NCBI GenBank assembly: GCA_016188155.1
Contig: JACPIH010000004.1
Location: forward strand, 1 to 41,087
Direction: 5' to 3'
Source of the DNA: Candidatus Woesearchaeota archaeon
GTDB taxonomy: Archaea; Nanobdellota; Nanobdellia; Woesearchaeales; UBA10216
Length of the DNA stretch: 41,087 nucleotides
How positions within the stretch are numbered: the first letter of the stretch is position 1; each line of letters starts with the position of its first letter. The translations under genes were made by a program, and so were the position numbers. The notes beneath the pieces are model-generated. The model was not told where the DNA came from and did no database searches. It saw only the letters and a program-made list of their open reading frames with translations. Positions 23,657 to 29,716 of the stretch are shown one piece after another.

Positions 23657-23992
23657 TTAGTGCTTGTTCATTGACTCTATTACGTCTTTTTGGAGCGATG
23701 CTGCCTTTTCCCTTGTCTTTGTTTCCTGCTTTTCAAGGGAGCTTATCCTGAGCTCCACGGTTTCCTTCTTTTCCTTGAGGTCTTTCTCAAGCTCTTCTTT
23801 CCTGGTTAGGACCATTATGTTGCCCACTATCTTGTATGCCTCCTGTGTTCCCTCAAGCTCTTTCAGGGCCGAGTCTGTCTCCATGAGCTGGAGCTGGAAC
23901 GCCTGTTTTTGCATGAGGAGCTGCTGTAGTGCCTGCTCGAGCATCTGGAGCTGCCTTATCTTCTCTTGCGTTTGTTCAGGTATCTCTGGCAT
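23657..23992 (-). CDS. pfdB: Prefoldin subunit beta
   Basis: 111 residues from ATG 23992, one nucleotide after the pcc1 stop, with GGTGAT just upstream. Two long coiled-coil helices (PEIPEQTQEKIRQLQMLEQA and the C-terminal KKETVELRISSLEKQETKTR) flank the beta-hairpins (EAYKIVGNIMVLTRKEELEK). Four beta and two alpha subunits form the jellyfish-shaped prefoldin hexamer that passes unfolded proteins to the thermosome. A TTG at 24004 would add four residues but lies inside pcc1. Confidence 0.95.
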   Translation of the reverse strand: MPEIPEQTQEKIRQLQMLEQALQQLLMQKQAFQLQLMETDSALKELEGTQEAYKIVGNIMVLTRKEELEKDLKEKKETVELRISSLEKQETKTREKAASLQKDVIESMNKH

Positions 23993-23993
23993 T

Positions 23994-24224
23994 TTAATCA
24001 CCAATCCTCTTGACTTTCTCTATGACTGTGAGGACTTTTGTTATTGAGTTCAGCACGGTCCTTAATCCCACGCTGTTTTCTGCATCAATGGCGAACGCAA
24101 CCCCCTCTGCAGTTTTCCTTATCTTGTAGCTTGCCTTTTCTTTTATTGCTGTGTCTTCTGCAGCGAAGACCTTTTGTATCAGCGCTGCATCGCCGCTTAC
24201 GTTTATGACTGCCGAGTATTTCAT
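23994..24224 (-). CDS. pcc1: KEOPS complex subunit Pcc1
   Basis: 76 residues, the normal length: SAVINVSGDAALIQKVFAAE at the start and AIDAENSVGLRTVLNSITKV at the end match Pcc1/CTAG. Pcc1 is the dimerisation subunit of KEOPS, which makes N6-threonylcarbamoyladenosine at position 37 of ANN-decoding tRNAs with Kae1, Bud32 and Cgi121. It is embedded between rpoP and pfdB in a classic archaeal operon. Confidence 0.92.
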   Translation of the reverse strand: MKYSAVINVSGDAALIQKVFAAEDTAIKEKASYKIRKTAEGVAFAIDAENSVGLRTVLNSITKVLTVIEKVKRIGD

Positions 24225-24243
24225 GTGGCTGCTGTGCGGATTC

Positions 24244-24381
24244 TTATCGCGCTTTTATCTTGGTTGAAATTCTTCTTGGCTTGTAGAGAATTTTGCTGCC
24301 GCAGTACGGGCACCTTACCTTCTTCCTGAGGTATTCTGTTGATACCTTCTTGCCGCAATCAAAGCATTTGTACTCGACCAT
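24244..24381 (-). CDS. rpoP: DNA-directed RNA polymerase subunit P (Rpo12)
   Basis: 45 residues from ATG 24381: MVEYKCFDCGKKVSTEYLRK, then VRCPYCGSKILYKPR. The CxxC...CxxC zinc ribbon and length are those of archaeal Rpo12. The start is 1 bp after the rpl37A stop. A longer in-frame start inside rpl37A would add 38 basic residues and is rejected. Confidence 0.94.
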   Translation of the reverse strand: MVEYKCFDCGKKVSTEYLRKKVRCPYCGSKILYKPRRISTKIKAR

Positions 24382-24382
24382 T

Positions 24383-24736
24383 TTAACTTTCCTCTTCCTG
24401 CTCTTCTTCTTCCTCTTCAGCGTCTTCTTCGCCGAAGTCACCTGCCGCTGCGGCTTCCTGCGCTGTTTCTGCTGCAGGCCGCGCAGCTGTTTCAACTGCT
24501 TCTTTTATGGCAACATGCCCTCCTGGGGCATATGCCTTGCCTGTGAACTTGCTTTTGCACTTGCCGCAGCTCCATATCCCTGCAGCTATCCTTTTGGCTT
24601 TGCCGTAATGGCAGTACGGGCACTTTGTTGACAGGTGTCTTTCTGCCTCTATCTTCGCTATCTTGCCCTTCAGCTTGGTTCCGTACCTTACGCCGTACCT
24701 CTTCACCGAGCCGTATAGCTTTTTTTCTTCTGGCAT
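24383..24736 (-). CDS. rpl37A: Ribosomal protein L37Ae (eL43) with acidic extension
   Basis: 117 residues. The first 75 are standard L37Ae: RYGVRYGTKLKGKIAKIEAE, a zinc ribbon CPYC...CGKC, then FTGKAYAPGG. After about residue 80 comes an Ala/Glu-rich tail ending in a run of Glu (EDAEEEEEEQEEES), which typical family members lack. It is the first gene of the operon rpl37A-rpoP-pcc1-pfdB-UPF0147. A TATA box (GATTTATAAAG on the minus strand, about 24770-24780) sits 35-40 nt upstream, and a tRNA-Pro gene lies just beyond. Confidence 0.94.
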   Translation of the reverse strand: MPEEKKLYGSVKRYGVRYGTKLKGKIAKIEAERHLSTKCPYCHYGKAKRIAAGIWSCGKCKSKFTGKAYAPGGHVAIKEAVETAARPAAETAQEAAAAGDFGEEDAEEEEEEQEEES

Positions 24737-24814
24737 CTTAGTTTTACCTGAATTTTGGATTGGGGCGTGCTTTATAAATCTATGTGGTTTTACAGGTGGA
24801 TTTCTTGGCCAGTC

Positions 24815-24896
24815 GTTTTTTGATTAACCTTTCCACATCGTCTTTGGACGATGGGACCAATCGAGCTTGCTCGATTTGGTTTCCTAAAAAGGTTGA
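24815..24896 (+). repeat. Palindromic element, copy F, with enlarged two-hairpin loop
   Basis: GTTTTTTGAT followed by AACCTTT (24826-24832) is answered by AAAGGTT (24888-24894). The 55-nt interval contains two hairpins: CATCGTC-TTTG-GACGATG (24836-24853) and a 10-bp stem with one bulged T around loop CTTG (24856-24880). Folded, this is a three-way junction. It lies between the tRNA-Pro 3' end and the rpl37A promoter; its minus strand also supplies the T5 stretch after the tRNA. Confidence 0.65.
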
Positions 24897-24911
24897 ATGG
24901 GGCCACCCGGA

Positions 24912-25025
24912 CTTTCAGCGGACCCTTTTGCTCGTTGCGACTCGCAAAAGCGCCCCCGGAAAACGACGGCGTTTTTGGTTGAGCTTTTTTGCGAACTGCG
25001 TGAACTGCGTGAGCAAAAAAGGTCA
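24912..25025 (-). other. 114-nt intron of tRNA-Pro at position 59/60
   Basis: Splice motif seen by hand folding: T-stem CCCGG/CCGGG, then a 4-bp central helix TTCA (exon 1) with TGAA (intron 3' end), bulge AGT on the 3' side, and a 3x3 internal loop (AAT opposite CGC) before GACC/GGTC in the intron. Cutting after the second base of AAT and of AGT gives the canonical loop TTCAAAT. This is a relaxed bulge-helix-loop form of the archaeal BHB substrate of the tRNA splicing endonuclease. The interior holds a tandem 9-mer (GAACTGCGT twice, 24993-25010) and a hairpin CTTTTGC/GCAAAAG. Confidence 0.82.
24971..25025 (+). repeat. Diverged palindromic element inside the tRNA-Pro intron
   Basis: GTTTTTGGTTGAGCTTTTTT (24971-24990) differs at two positions from the GTTTTTGATTGACCTTTTT form of the dispersed element. 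Its right arm AAAAAAGGTCA (25015-25025) pairs with TGAGCTTTTTT at 10 of 11 positions. The 24-nt loop carries a tandem 9-mer. The right arm ends exactly at the 5' splice site. Confidence 0.55.
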
Positions 25026-25181
25026 TTTGAACCGGGGTCATCTGGTCCCAAACCAGATAGGTTAGACCAAGCTGCCCCATGGCCCCATGCCAACTGAGTC
25101 TTTCACTATGTTTTTTAAATGTATTGAAATTCCCCTGCCTTTTGCAAATCTTTAAATACCCTTTTTCATGCCTTTTTTGAC

Positions 25182-25256
25182 ATGGTAATTGCAGCTGAAG
25201 CTTTGAGAAGTGAAAAAATTGGCAATTCTAAGGTAGCTTCAGCCTTGTCCGAATAG
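25182..25256 (+). CDS. Possible 24-codon leader ORF upstream of aRF1
   Basis: A TATA box (TTTAAATA, 25151-25158) is centred 27 nt before ATG 25182, ideal for a leaderless message whose first ORF would be MVIAAEALRSEKIGNSKVAS plus four residues and TAG. The region also holds a 9-bp inverted repeat GCTGAAGCT / AGCTTCAGC (25194-25202, 25235-25243) and a second weaker hairpin at about 25258-25281, so it may act as structured leader RNA instead. The aRF1 ATG follows 81 bp later with its own GTGGTG ribosome-binding site. Confidence 0.35.
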   Translation: MVIAAEALRSEKIGNSKVASALSE

Positions 25257-25337
25257 CCTGCTTCTGCTGCAGCGAAGGCAGATAGTTTCTTTATCACTAA
25301 CCGCAGCAGCAAGGAAAATTCAAGTGGTGCCTGAAAA

Positions 25338-26441
25338 ATGAGCTTGACAGAAAAGCAGAAGCATGACCTGAAGAAGTTCATCAAGGAGCTTGAGCAGTAT
25401 AAGGGCAGGCATACCGAGCTTGTCTCTGTTTACATCCCGCAGGGCTATGACATAGTCAAGATTATACAGCACATCCAGCAGGAACAGGGAACAGCCATGA
25501 ACATAAAGTCAGCTACGACAAGGAAGAATGTTACCGGCGCCCTTGAGCGCATGGTCCAGCACCTGCGCCTTTACAGCCGAACTCCTGGCCATGGCCTGGC
25601 GGTTTTCTCCGGCAACATTGCTGCCGAGGGCCAGCAGGATTTCAGGGTGTGGAGCATAGAGCCTCCCATTCCAGTCCAGACAAGAATCTACCGCTGCGAC
25701 AAGGACTTTGAGCTTGGCATCCTGCAGGGCATGCTTGAGACTAAGGAGACTTACGGCCTTGTTGTCATGGACAGGAGGGAATGCGTTATTGCCGAGCTTC
25801 GGGGCAAGAGCATTACCATAATTTCAAAGCACACTTCCAATGTTCCTGGGAAATTCCGAGCCGGTGGGCAGTCTGCACAGCGTTTTGGCCGCATAAGGGA
25901 GAACGCTGCAAAAGAGTTTTACGTGAGGGTTGGCGAGTACATCAAAGAGGCTTTTTTTAACAACCAGTACCTTAAAGGAATAATTATTGGCGGCCCAGGC
26001 CCTACTAAGCACGAGCTTATTGAGGGCAGTTTCATCACCAATGAGCTTAAGAAAAAGATTATTGCCGTAAAGGACATTACCTACACGGATGAGTTTGGCA
26101 TCCATGACCTTGTTGACAAGAGCCAGGATGTCCTCGCTGCCGAGGAGCTTGCAGGGGAGAAAAAGCTTGTCAACCGCTTTTTCGGCTACCTTGTTACCAA
26201 GCCGGGCATGGTTACTTATGGTGAGCAGCACGTTCTGCAGGCAATCGGTAACGGCTCTGTTGACATATTGCTTCTCTCTGAAAGTCTTACTGACGAAAAG
26301 ATTGAGTCTTTTGAGCAGGAAGCAAAGAGGATGGGTACCAATGTTGCGATAATCTCAACCGAAACCAGGGAAGGCGCCCAGCTTAAGGACTTTGGCGGCA
26401 TCGCGGCCATTCTGAGGTATGAGGTTAATACAGAGACTTAG
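25338..26441 (+). CDS. prf1: Peptide chain release factor aRF1
   Basis: 367 residues. All aRF1 landmarks are present: the NIKS stop-codon-reading motif in AMNIKSATTRKNV near residue 56, the YxCxxxF element as YRCDKDF, and GGQ in FRAGGQSAQRFGR, which triggers peptidyl-tRNA hydrolysis. The protein is shorter than the roughly 410 residues common for aRF1; domain 3 appears compact and lacks the usual minidomain insertion. ATG 25338 has GGTG 8 nt upstream. The next gene overlaps or abuts its TAG. Confidence 0.95.
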   Translation: MSLTEKQKHDLKKFIKELEQYKGRHTELVSVYIPQGYDIVKIIQHIQQEQGTAMNIKSATTRKNVTGALERMVQHLRLYSRTPGHGLAVFSGNIAAEGQQDFRVWSIEPPIPVQTRIYRCDKDFELGILQGMLETKETYGLVVMDRRECVIAELRGKSITIISKHTSNVPGKFRAGGQSAQRFGRIRENAAKEFYVRVGEYIKEAFFNNQYLKGIIIGGPGPTKHELIEGSFITNELKKKIIAVKDITYTDEFGIHDLVDKSQDVLAAEELAGEKKLVNRFFGYLVTKPGMVTYGEQHVLQAIGNGSVDILLLSESLTDEKIESFEQEAKRMGTNVAIISTETREGAQLKDFGGIAAILRYEVNTET

Positions 26442-26443
26442 TG

Positions 26444-27241
26444 ATGCCGCAGCAAATTTTTTATACGCCTTATTCCAGTTGCAACCCCATGGGCATTGTT
26501 GAAGAAGCGTTCTCGCGATTGTTCCCTGAAGCAGCTTTTGCTTATGCTGTGCACCTGCGTTATTCGGGCAGGTTCAAGCCGTACAACGCAACCGTGAGGA
26601 AAGTCGGCAGCTCCCTTTATTTTAACCTCAGCAGAAGCTGGAAAAGCACCAGTGAAGAGATTGTCATAGGCCTTATCCAGCATCTTCTTGTCAAGATTTT
26701 GAGAAAGGAACGTTTTTTGGCGGCTGCAAGAGATAATAGCGGAAAAACATCGTCATTGAACATGCAGCTTTATGACGATTTTATTAAGGGGATTTCTGAA
26801 GTTGCAGCAGTTAACAATGGCAACGGCAGCAGCGATGAGAGTCTTGAGTCGTCCTTCGCCAGGGTGAATGAGAAATATTTTCTTGGCATTGCTGACAAGC
26901 CAAACCTGAGATGGGGCCTTGACTCATTTAGGAAGCTTGCAAGCTACGACTACCACACCAACACAATTACCGTGAGCAACCTTTTTCGTGATGCCCCGCA
27001 GCAGCTTCTTGACTATCTCATGTATCACGAGCTGCTTCACAAGAAGCTGAAGTTCAGCAGCAGCGGAAATGGCAGGGCAGTGCATCACAGCAGGGAATTC
27101 AGGGCCCTGGAGCAAAATTTTGACGGGAACGACACAATTGAGGATGAGCTTAATGCTTTTATTCGTGGCATGACCTTTTTCAGAAAAAGGTCAATCAAAA
27201 ACCGCACTTTTAGCTGGCGCAGGCTGCTGCTGTTGCGTTAA
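26444..27241 (+). CDS. SprT-like zinc metallopeptidase
   Basis: 265 residues from ATG 26444, two nt after the aRF1 stop (a GTG at 26441 overlapping that stop is possible). The zinc site is YHELLHKK (HExxH at about 195-199) with a later HHSREFRALEQNF supplying the third His, in the SprT/WLM-like arrangement. The preceding strand DYHTNTITVSNLF fits the family's substrate strand. SprT-like proteases act on DNA-protein crosslinks in eukaryotes, but that role is not shown here. The C-terminal tail (about residues 243-253) is encoded by a palindromic repeat (copy C) and is strongly basic, followed by WRRLLLLR. Confidence 0.8.
   Translation: MPQQIFYTPYSSCNPMGIVEEAFSRLFPEAAFAYAVHLRYSGRFKPYNATVRKVGSSLYFNLSRSWKSTSEEIVIGLIQHLLVKILRKERFLAAARDNSGKTSSLNMQLYDDFIKGISEVAAVNNGNGSSDESLESSFARVNEKYFLGIADKPNLRWGLDSFRKLASYDYHTNTITVSNLFRDAPQQLLDYLMYHELLHKKLKFSSSGNGRAVHHSREFRALEQNFDGNDTIEDELNAFIRGMTFFRKRSIKNRTFSWRRLLLLR
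27171..27202 (-). repeat. Palindromic element, copy C (inside a coding tail)
   Basis: On the minus strand: GTTTTTGAT, then a perfect 10-bp stem TGACCTTTTT / AAAAAGGTCA with loop CTG. It encodes part of the C-terminus of the SprT-like protein. Confidence 0.8.
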
Positions 27242-27262
27242 ATTTATATATGAACCGAGTTA

Positions 27263-27295
27263 GTTTTTTGATCAACCTTTTTTGTAAAAAGGTTG
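27263..27295 (+). repeat. Palindromic element, copy B, in the aIF5A leader
   Basis: GTTTTTTGAT, then a perfect 10-bp stem CAACCTTTTT / AAAAAGGTTG with loop TGT. With the TATA box TTTATATA at 27243-27250, transcription would start near the beginning of the stem, and the Shine-Dalgarno GAGGTG (27297-27302) follows 1 nt after it. Confidence 0.8.
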
Positions 27296-27310
27296 TGAGG
27301 TGTGCAGTTT

Positions 27311-27730
27311 ATGGCTACTAAGACCGTTGGCTGTAATGAGCTCAAGGTCGGCAGCTACATAATAATTGATGGCGCTGCCTGCAAGATCGTGAATATTGAC
27401 ATTTCAAGGCCTGGCAAGCACGGCCATGCCAAGATGCGCATGGAGGGCATGGGCATTATTGACGGCAAAAGGCGCATTATTGTCATGCCTGCCCATGATA
27501 ACATCGAGGTTCCAATCATAGAGAAGCGCTCTGCCCAGGTCCTTTCGGTCCATGGCAGCACAGCTAATGTCATGGATGCCGAGACTTACGAAACCTTTGA
27601 CCTTCCAATTCCGGAAGAGTTAATAGGCGGCTGTGTTGCAGGCATTTCAGTGCTTTACTGGAAGGTTTTGGAAGACAGGATCATGAGGCAGGTCAAGGGC
27701 GAAGGCAGCAGCAGCGGCGAAGAGGAGTAA
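27311..27730 (+). CDS. Translation factor aIF5A
   Basis: 139 residues from ATG 27311, which has GAGGTG 8 nt upstream; the in-frame GTG at 27302 overlaps that site. The hypusination loop is SRPGKHGHAKMRMEGM, where the Lys in PGKHGHAK becomes hypusine or deoxyhypusine. An N-terminal SH3-like domain and a C-terminal OB fold (RSAQVLSVHGSTANVMDAET) complete the protein. aIF5A helps ribosomes through difficult peptide-bond steps and termination. The C-terminus carries a short Ser/Glu tail. A perfect hairpin lies at the predicted 5' end of the message. Confidence 0.95.
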   Translation: MATKTVGCNELKVGSYIIIDGAACKIVNIDISRPGKHGHAKMRMEGMGIIDGKRRIIVMPAHDNIEVPIIEKRSAQVLSVHGSTANVMDAETYETFDLPIPEELIGGCVAGISVLYWKVLEDRIMRQVKGEGSSSGEEE

Positions 27731-27808
27731 ATTTTTTCTTCTGGTTGTTTTGCTGGTTTAAAATCCTTTTCAGTAAGCTTTTTAAATATCCCCTTCATCC
27801 GGGCAGCT

Positions 27809-27973
27809 ATGGCAAAAATACCTGAAGCGGAAGCAAGAACTTTTAGGAACATATTTGTCTGCAGGAAGTGCAAGCACAAGATGAGGGCTTCCAGCCTTAA
27901 GGTTGCGCAGGGCAAGGTCAAGTGCAGGAACTGCACAGCTTCTGTCTTGAGGCCTTTGAGAAAGAGAGGATAA
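27809..27973 (+). CDS. rpl40e: Ribosomal protein L40e
   Basis: 54 residues: MAKIPEAEARTFRNIFVCRK, then CKHKMRASSLKVAQGKVKCR and NCTASVLRPLRKRG. The CxxC...CxxC zinc motif and the basic tail are those of L40e (eL40). The TATA box TTTAAATA (about 27780-27787) lies about 26 nt before the ATG. The 12-bp tandem repeat and palindromic copy D follow the stop codon. Confidence 0.93.
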   Translation: MAKIPEAEARTFRNIFVCRKCKHKMRASSLKVAQGKVKCRNCTASVLRPLRKRG

Positions 27974-27977
27974 AGGC

Positions 27978-28013
27978 TTTCTTGGTTCGTTTCTTGGTTC
28001 GTTTCTTGGTTCG
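27978..28013 (+). repeat. Tandem 12-bp repeat, three perfect units
   Basis: TTTCTTGGTTCG repeats three times (27978, 27990, 28002) and leads directly into TTTCTTGATTGA, the flank of palindromic copy D. The array therefore looks like an expansion of the element's own left flank. Confidence 0.85.
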
Positions 28014-28045
28014 TTTCTTGATTGACCTTCTTCCTAAGAAGGTCA
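28013..28045 (+). repeat. Palindromic element, copy D
   Basis: GTTTCTTGAT, then a perfect 10-bp stem TGACCTTCTT / AAGAAGGTCA with loop CCT. The C in the left arm and the G in the right arm are compensatory relative to the other copies. It lies between rpl40e and the M50 protease, just upstream of that gene's TATA box (TTTAAATA, 28061-28068). Confidence 0.85.
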
Positions 28046-28088
28046 TGATAAAGGAAGCTTTTTAAATAGCCACAGTAGCTTTTCTTTC

Positions 28089-29288
28089 ATGGCGTTTGAC
28101 TTTTTGTCTGGCTTGCTGGACTTTGTTGTTAGGCACAAGCTCGTTGTTGGCTTTTACGTTCTAGTGGCTATGCTCTTGTTCATTTACCGGAAGAAGTTCC
28201 AGTTCCAGCTCAAGTTCATTGCCATCTGCCGCACAAAGCTTGGCCTCGGCCTTATGGACAGAATCGCCTCGCGGCATAGGGAGCTTGTTAGGCTTCTTGG
28301 CTATGTCGGCATTGGCATTGGCTTTTTCGGCATGTTTTTTATTGTCTTTGTCCTGGTGCAGAGCGTCTTTGTGCTCCTTACTGTCCCTGGCGCTCCATCG
28401 CCAATAAGCCCTGTGCTTCCTGGCGTGAGGATTCCTGGAGTTCCTGACGGATTTTTTGTTCCTTTCGTGCAGGGCATAATAGCAATATTCATCATTGCTG
28501 TTGTTCACGAGTTCGCCCATGGCGTTGTTGCGAGGGCACATGACATTAAAGTCAAGAGCTCCGGCCCTGCAATTATCGGCCCTATCCTTGCTGCTTTTGT
28601 TGAGCCTGATGAGGCGCAGATGAGGAAGAAGGATGACGTTGCCAACTACTCAATCTTCGCGGCAGGCTCCTTTTCCAACATTGTTCTCGCCATGCTGCTT
28701 TTGTTTGTGCTTTCAGCAGTTTTCGCGCCCATAGGCTCTGCCTTCTTCAGGGAAGAAGGCGTCATTTTGAAGTCTGTAGAGCAAGGAATGCCTGCCGCAG
28801 CAGCCGGCCTTGCAAGCGGCATGATGATAAAATCCATTGACGGCCAGCCTGTTGGCAGTTTGCAGGGAACAGTTGAGGCTTTGCAGTTTACAAAGCCCAA
28901 CCAGACTGTTATTTTCGGTGATGGAATGTCTGAGTTTGCTGTTGTTGCTGGCTCAAATGAAAAGTTCCCGCGGAGGGGCTACTTCGGCATAGTCATGCAG
29001 CCGCTCCTCAAGAACCAGAACACGGCTTATTTCAGCATTTTCTCATGGCTCCAGGGCCTCCTGGCGCTTACGGCCACGCTGAGCTTTGGCATAGGCCTTG
29101 CAAACATGATACCTGTTGGTCCCCTTGACGGCGGAAAGATGCTTCACCTGGCCCTTAACAGGATTAGGGGGGAGGCCAAGGCAAACAAGGCGTTCGTGCG
29201 CATCAGCCTTCTTCTGCTCATCGTAATACTTTTCCTCCTGAGCCCCATATTCAAGGCTATTTTGAAGTCTGTTGCCGGCATTTTCTGA
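28089..29288 (+). CDS. M50 (site-2 protease-like) membrane metallopeptidase with PDZ domain
   Basis: 399 residues, starting leaderlessly at ATG 28089. The zinc motif VVHEFAHGVVARA (HExxH) is in a transmembrane helix near residue 142, and the third ligand is in VGPLDGGKMLHLAL near residue 345. Between them is a PDZ-like domain (GMPAAAAGLASGMMIKSIDG, then QPVGSLQGTVEAL). Several hydrophobic helices precede and follow the core. Such enzymes cut transmembrane segments of regulatory proteins. The target is unknown. Confidence 0.9.
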   Translation: MAFDFLSGLLDFVVRHKLVVGFYVLVAMLLFIYRKKFQFQLKFIAICRTKLGLGLMDRIASRHRELVRLLGYVGIGIGFFGMFFIVFVLVQSVFVLLTVPGAPSPISPVLPGVRIPGVPDGFFVPFVQGIIAIFIIAVVHEFAHGVVARAHDIKVKSSGPAIIGPILAAFVEPDEAQMRKKDDVANYSIFAAGSFSNIVLAMLLLFVLSAVFAPIGSAFFREEGVILKSVEQGMPAAAAGLASGMMIKSIDGQPVGSLQGTVEALQFTKPNQTVIFGDGMSEFAVVAGSNEKFPRRGYFGIVMQPLLKNQNTAYFSIFSWLQGLLALTATLSFGIGLANMIPVGPLDGGKMLHLALNRIRGEAKANKAFVRISLLLLIVILFLLSPIFKAILKSVAGIF

Positions 29289-29332
29289 AGCCTGGGATTA
29301 GTGTGTTAACGAGTCAGGTAACCGAAACATTT

Positions 29333-29361
29333 TTATAGTTATTATACACACTAGTGTGTAT
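29333..29361 (+). promoter_or_regulatory. Promoter and 18-bp palindromic operator of the Doc/RHH module
   Basis: A TATA-like TTTATAGT (about 29333-29340) is followed by ATACACACT/AGTGTGTAT, a perfect 18-bp palindrome (29344-29361) that overlaps the ATG at 29360. A bound antitoxin would block transcription start. Confidence 0.65.
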
Positions 29362-29716
29362 GAAATCTGGTTTAAATCACATCAGCCAACAGCTTATGGA
29401 AATCAACAAAAAATTCGGCAGCGGAATCGTAGTTAACAAAGGCAGTTTAGAGTTTGCATTGAGCGCGGCTCGTAGGGGCAAGGACTGGCACGAGCAGCTG
29501 GCCTTTGTAGTTCGGGCATTGCTTTGCGACCACGTATTCGAGGACGGGAATAAAAGGACGGCGGCAGCATACGTGATGGCTGTACTGGAGAATTTTAAGT
29601 ATAGATACGACCCTTTCAAGATAGACCAATTAGTGCTTAAGGTCGCGAAGAATAATATTTCCGATATTAAGAAGATAAGGAGGATGATTGCTAATGCATC
29701 AACCAGGAATATTTGA
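29360..29716 (+). CDS. doc: Doc/Fic-family toxin
   Basis: 118 residues from ATG 29360. The Fic motif is HVFEDGNKRTAAAYVMAVL, close to the HxFx(D/N)(G/A)NKR consensus, and the short length is that of Doc-type proteins. Fic enzymes transfer AMP and Doc phosphorylates EF-Tu; which activity applies here is open. The next gene overlaps its 3' end by 23 bp and encodes a ribbon-helix-helix protein, the likely antitoxin, so the order is toxin first. In phage P1 the order is antitoxin first. A GTG at 29354 is in frame but less likely given the promoter. Confidence 0.85.
   Translation: MKSGLNHISQQLMEINKKFGSGIVVNKGSLEFALSAARRGKDWHEQLAFVVRALLCDHVFEDGNKRTAAAYVMAVLENFKYRYDPFKIDQLVLKVAKNNISDIKKIRRMIANASTRNI

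Larger units (their letters stand above)
24898..25086 (-). tRNA. tRNA-Pro (anticodon UGG), interrupted by an intron in the T-loop
   Basis: Exon 1 is 25086-25026 and exon 2 is 24911-24898; together they give a 75-nt tRNA. The acceptor GGGGCCA pairs perfectly with TGGCCCC, followed by discriminator A73; CCA is not encoded. U8, A14, G18G19 and A21 are in place; the D-stem is weak (G10-U25, C13-A22 mismatch). The anticodon stem TCTGG/CCAGA closes the loop TTTGGGA, giving anticodon UGG and G37. The T-stem CCCGG/CCGGG closes the loop TTCAAAT after splicing. A TATA-like TTTAAAAAA on the minus strand (25119-25111) lies about 29 nt upstream, and T5 follows the 3' end. Confidence 0.88.

Noticed and set aside
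24784-25097. Overlapping open frames of 66-96 codons on both strands over the region 24.8-25.1 kb
   Set aside because: All frames stay open by chance over structured RNA; the translations show no protein features, and the stretch is explained by tRNA-Pro, its intron and palindromic copies.
27978-28045. CRISPR array
   Set aside because: The 12-bp units are head-to-tail without spacers and no cas genes are present.
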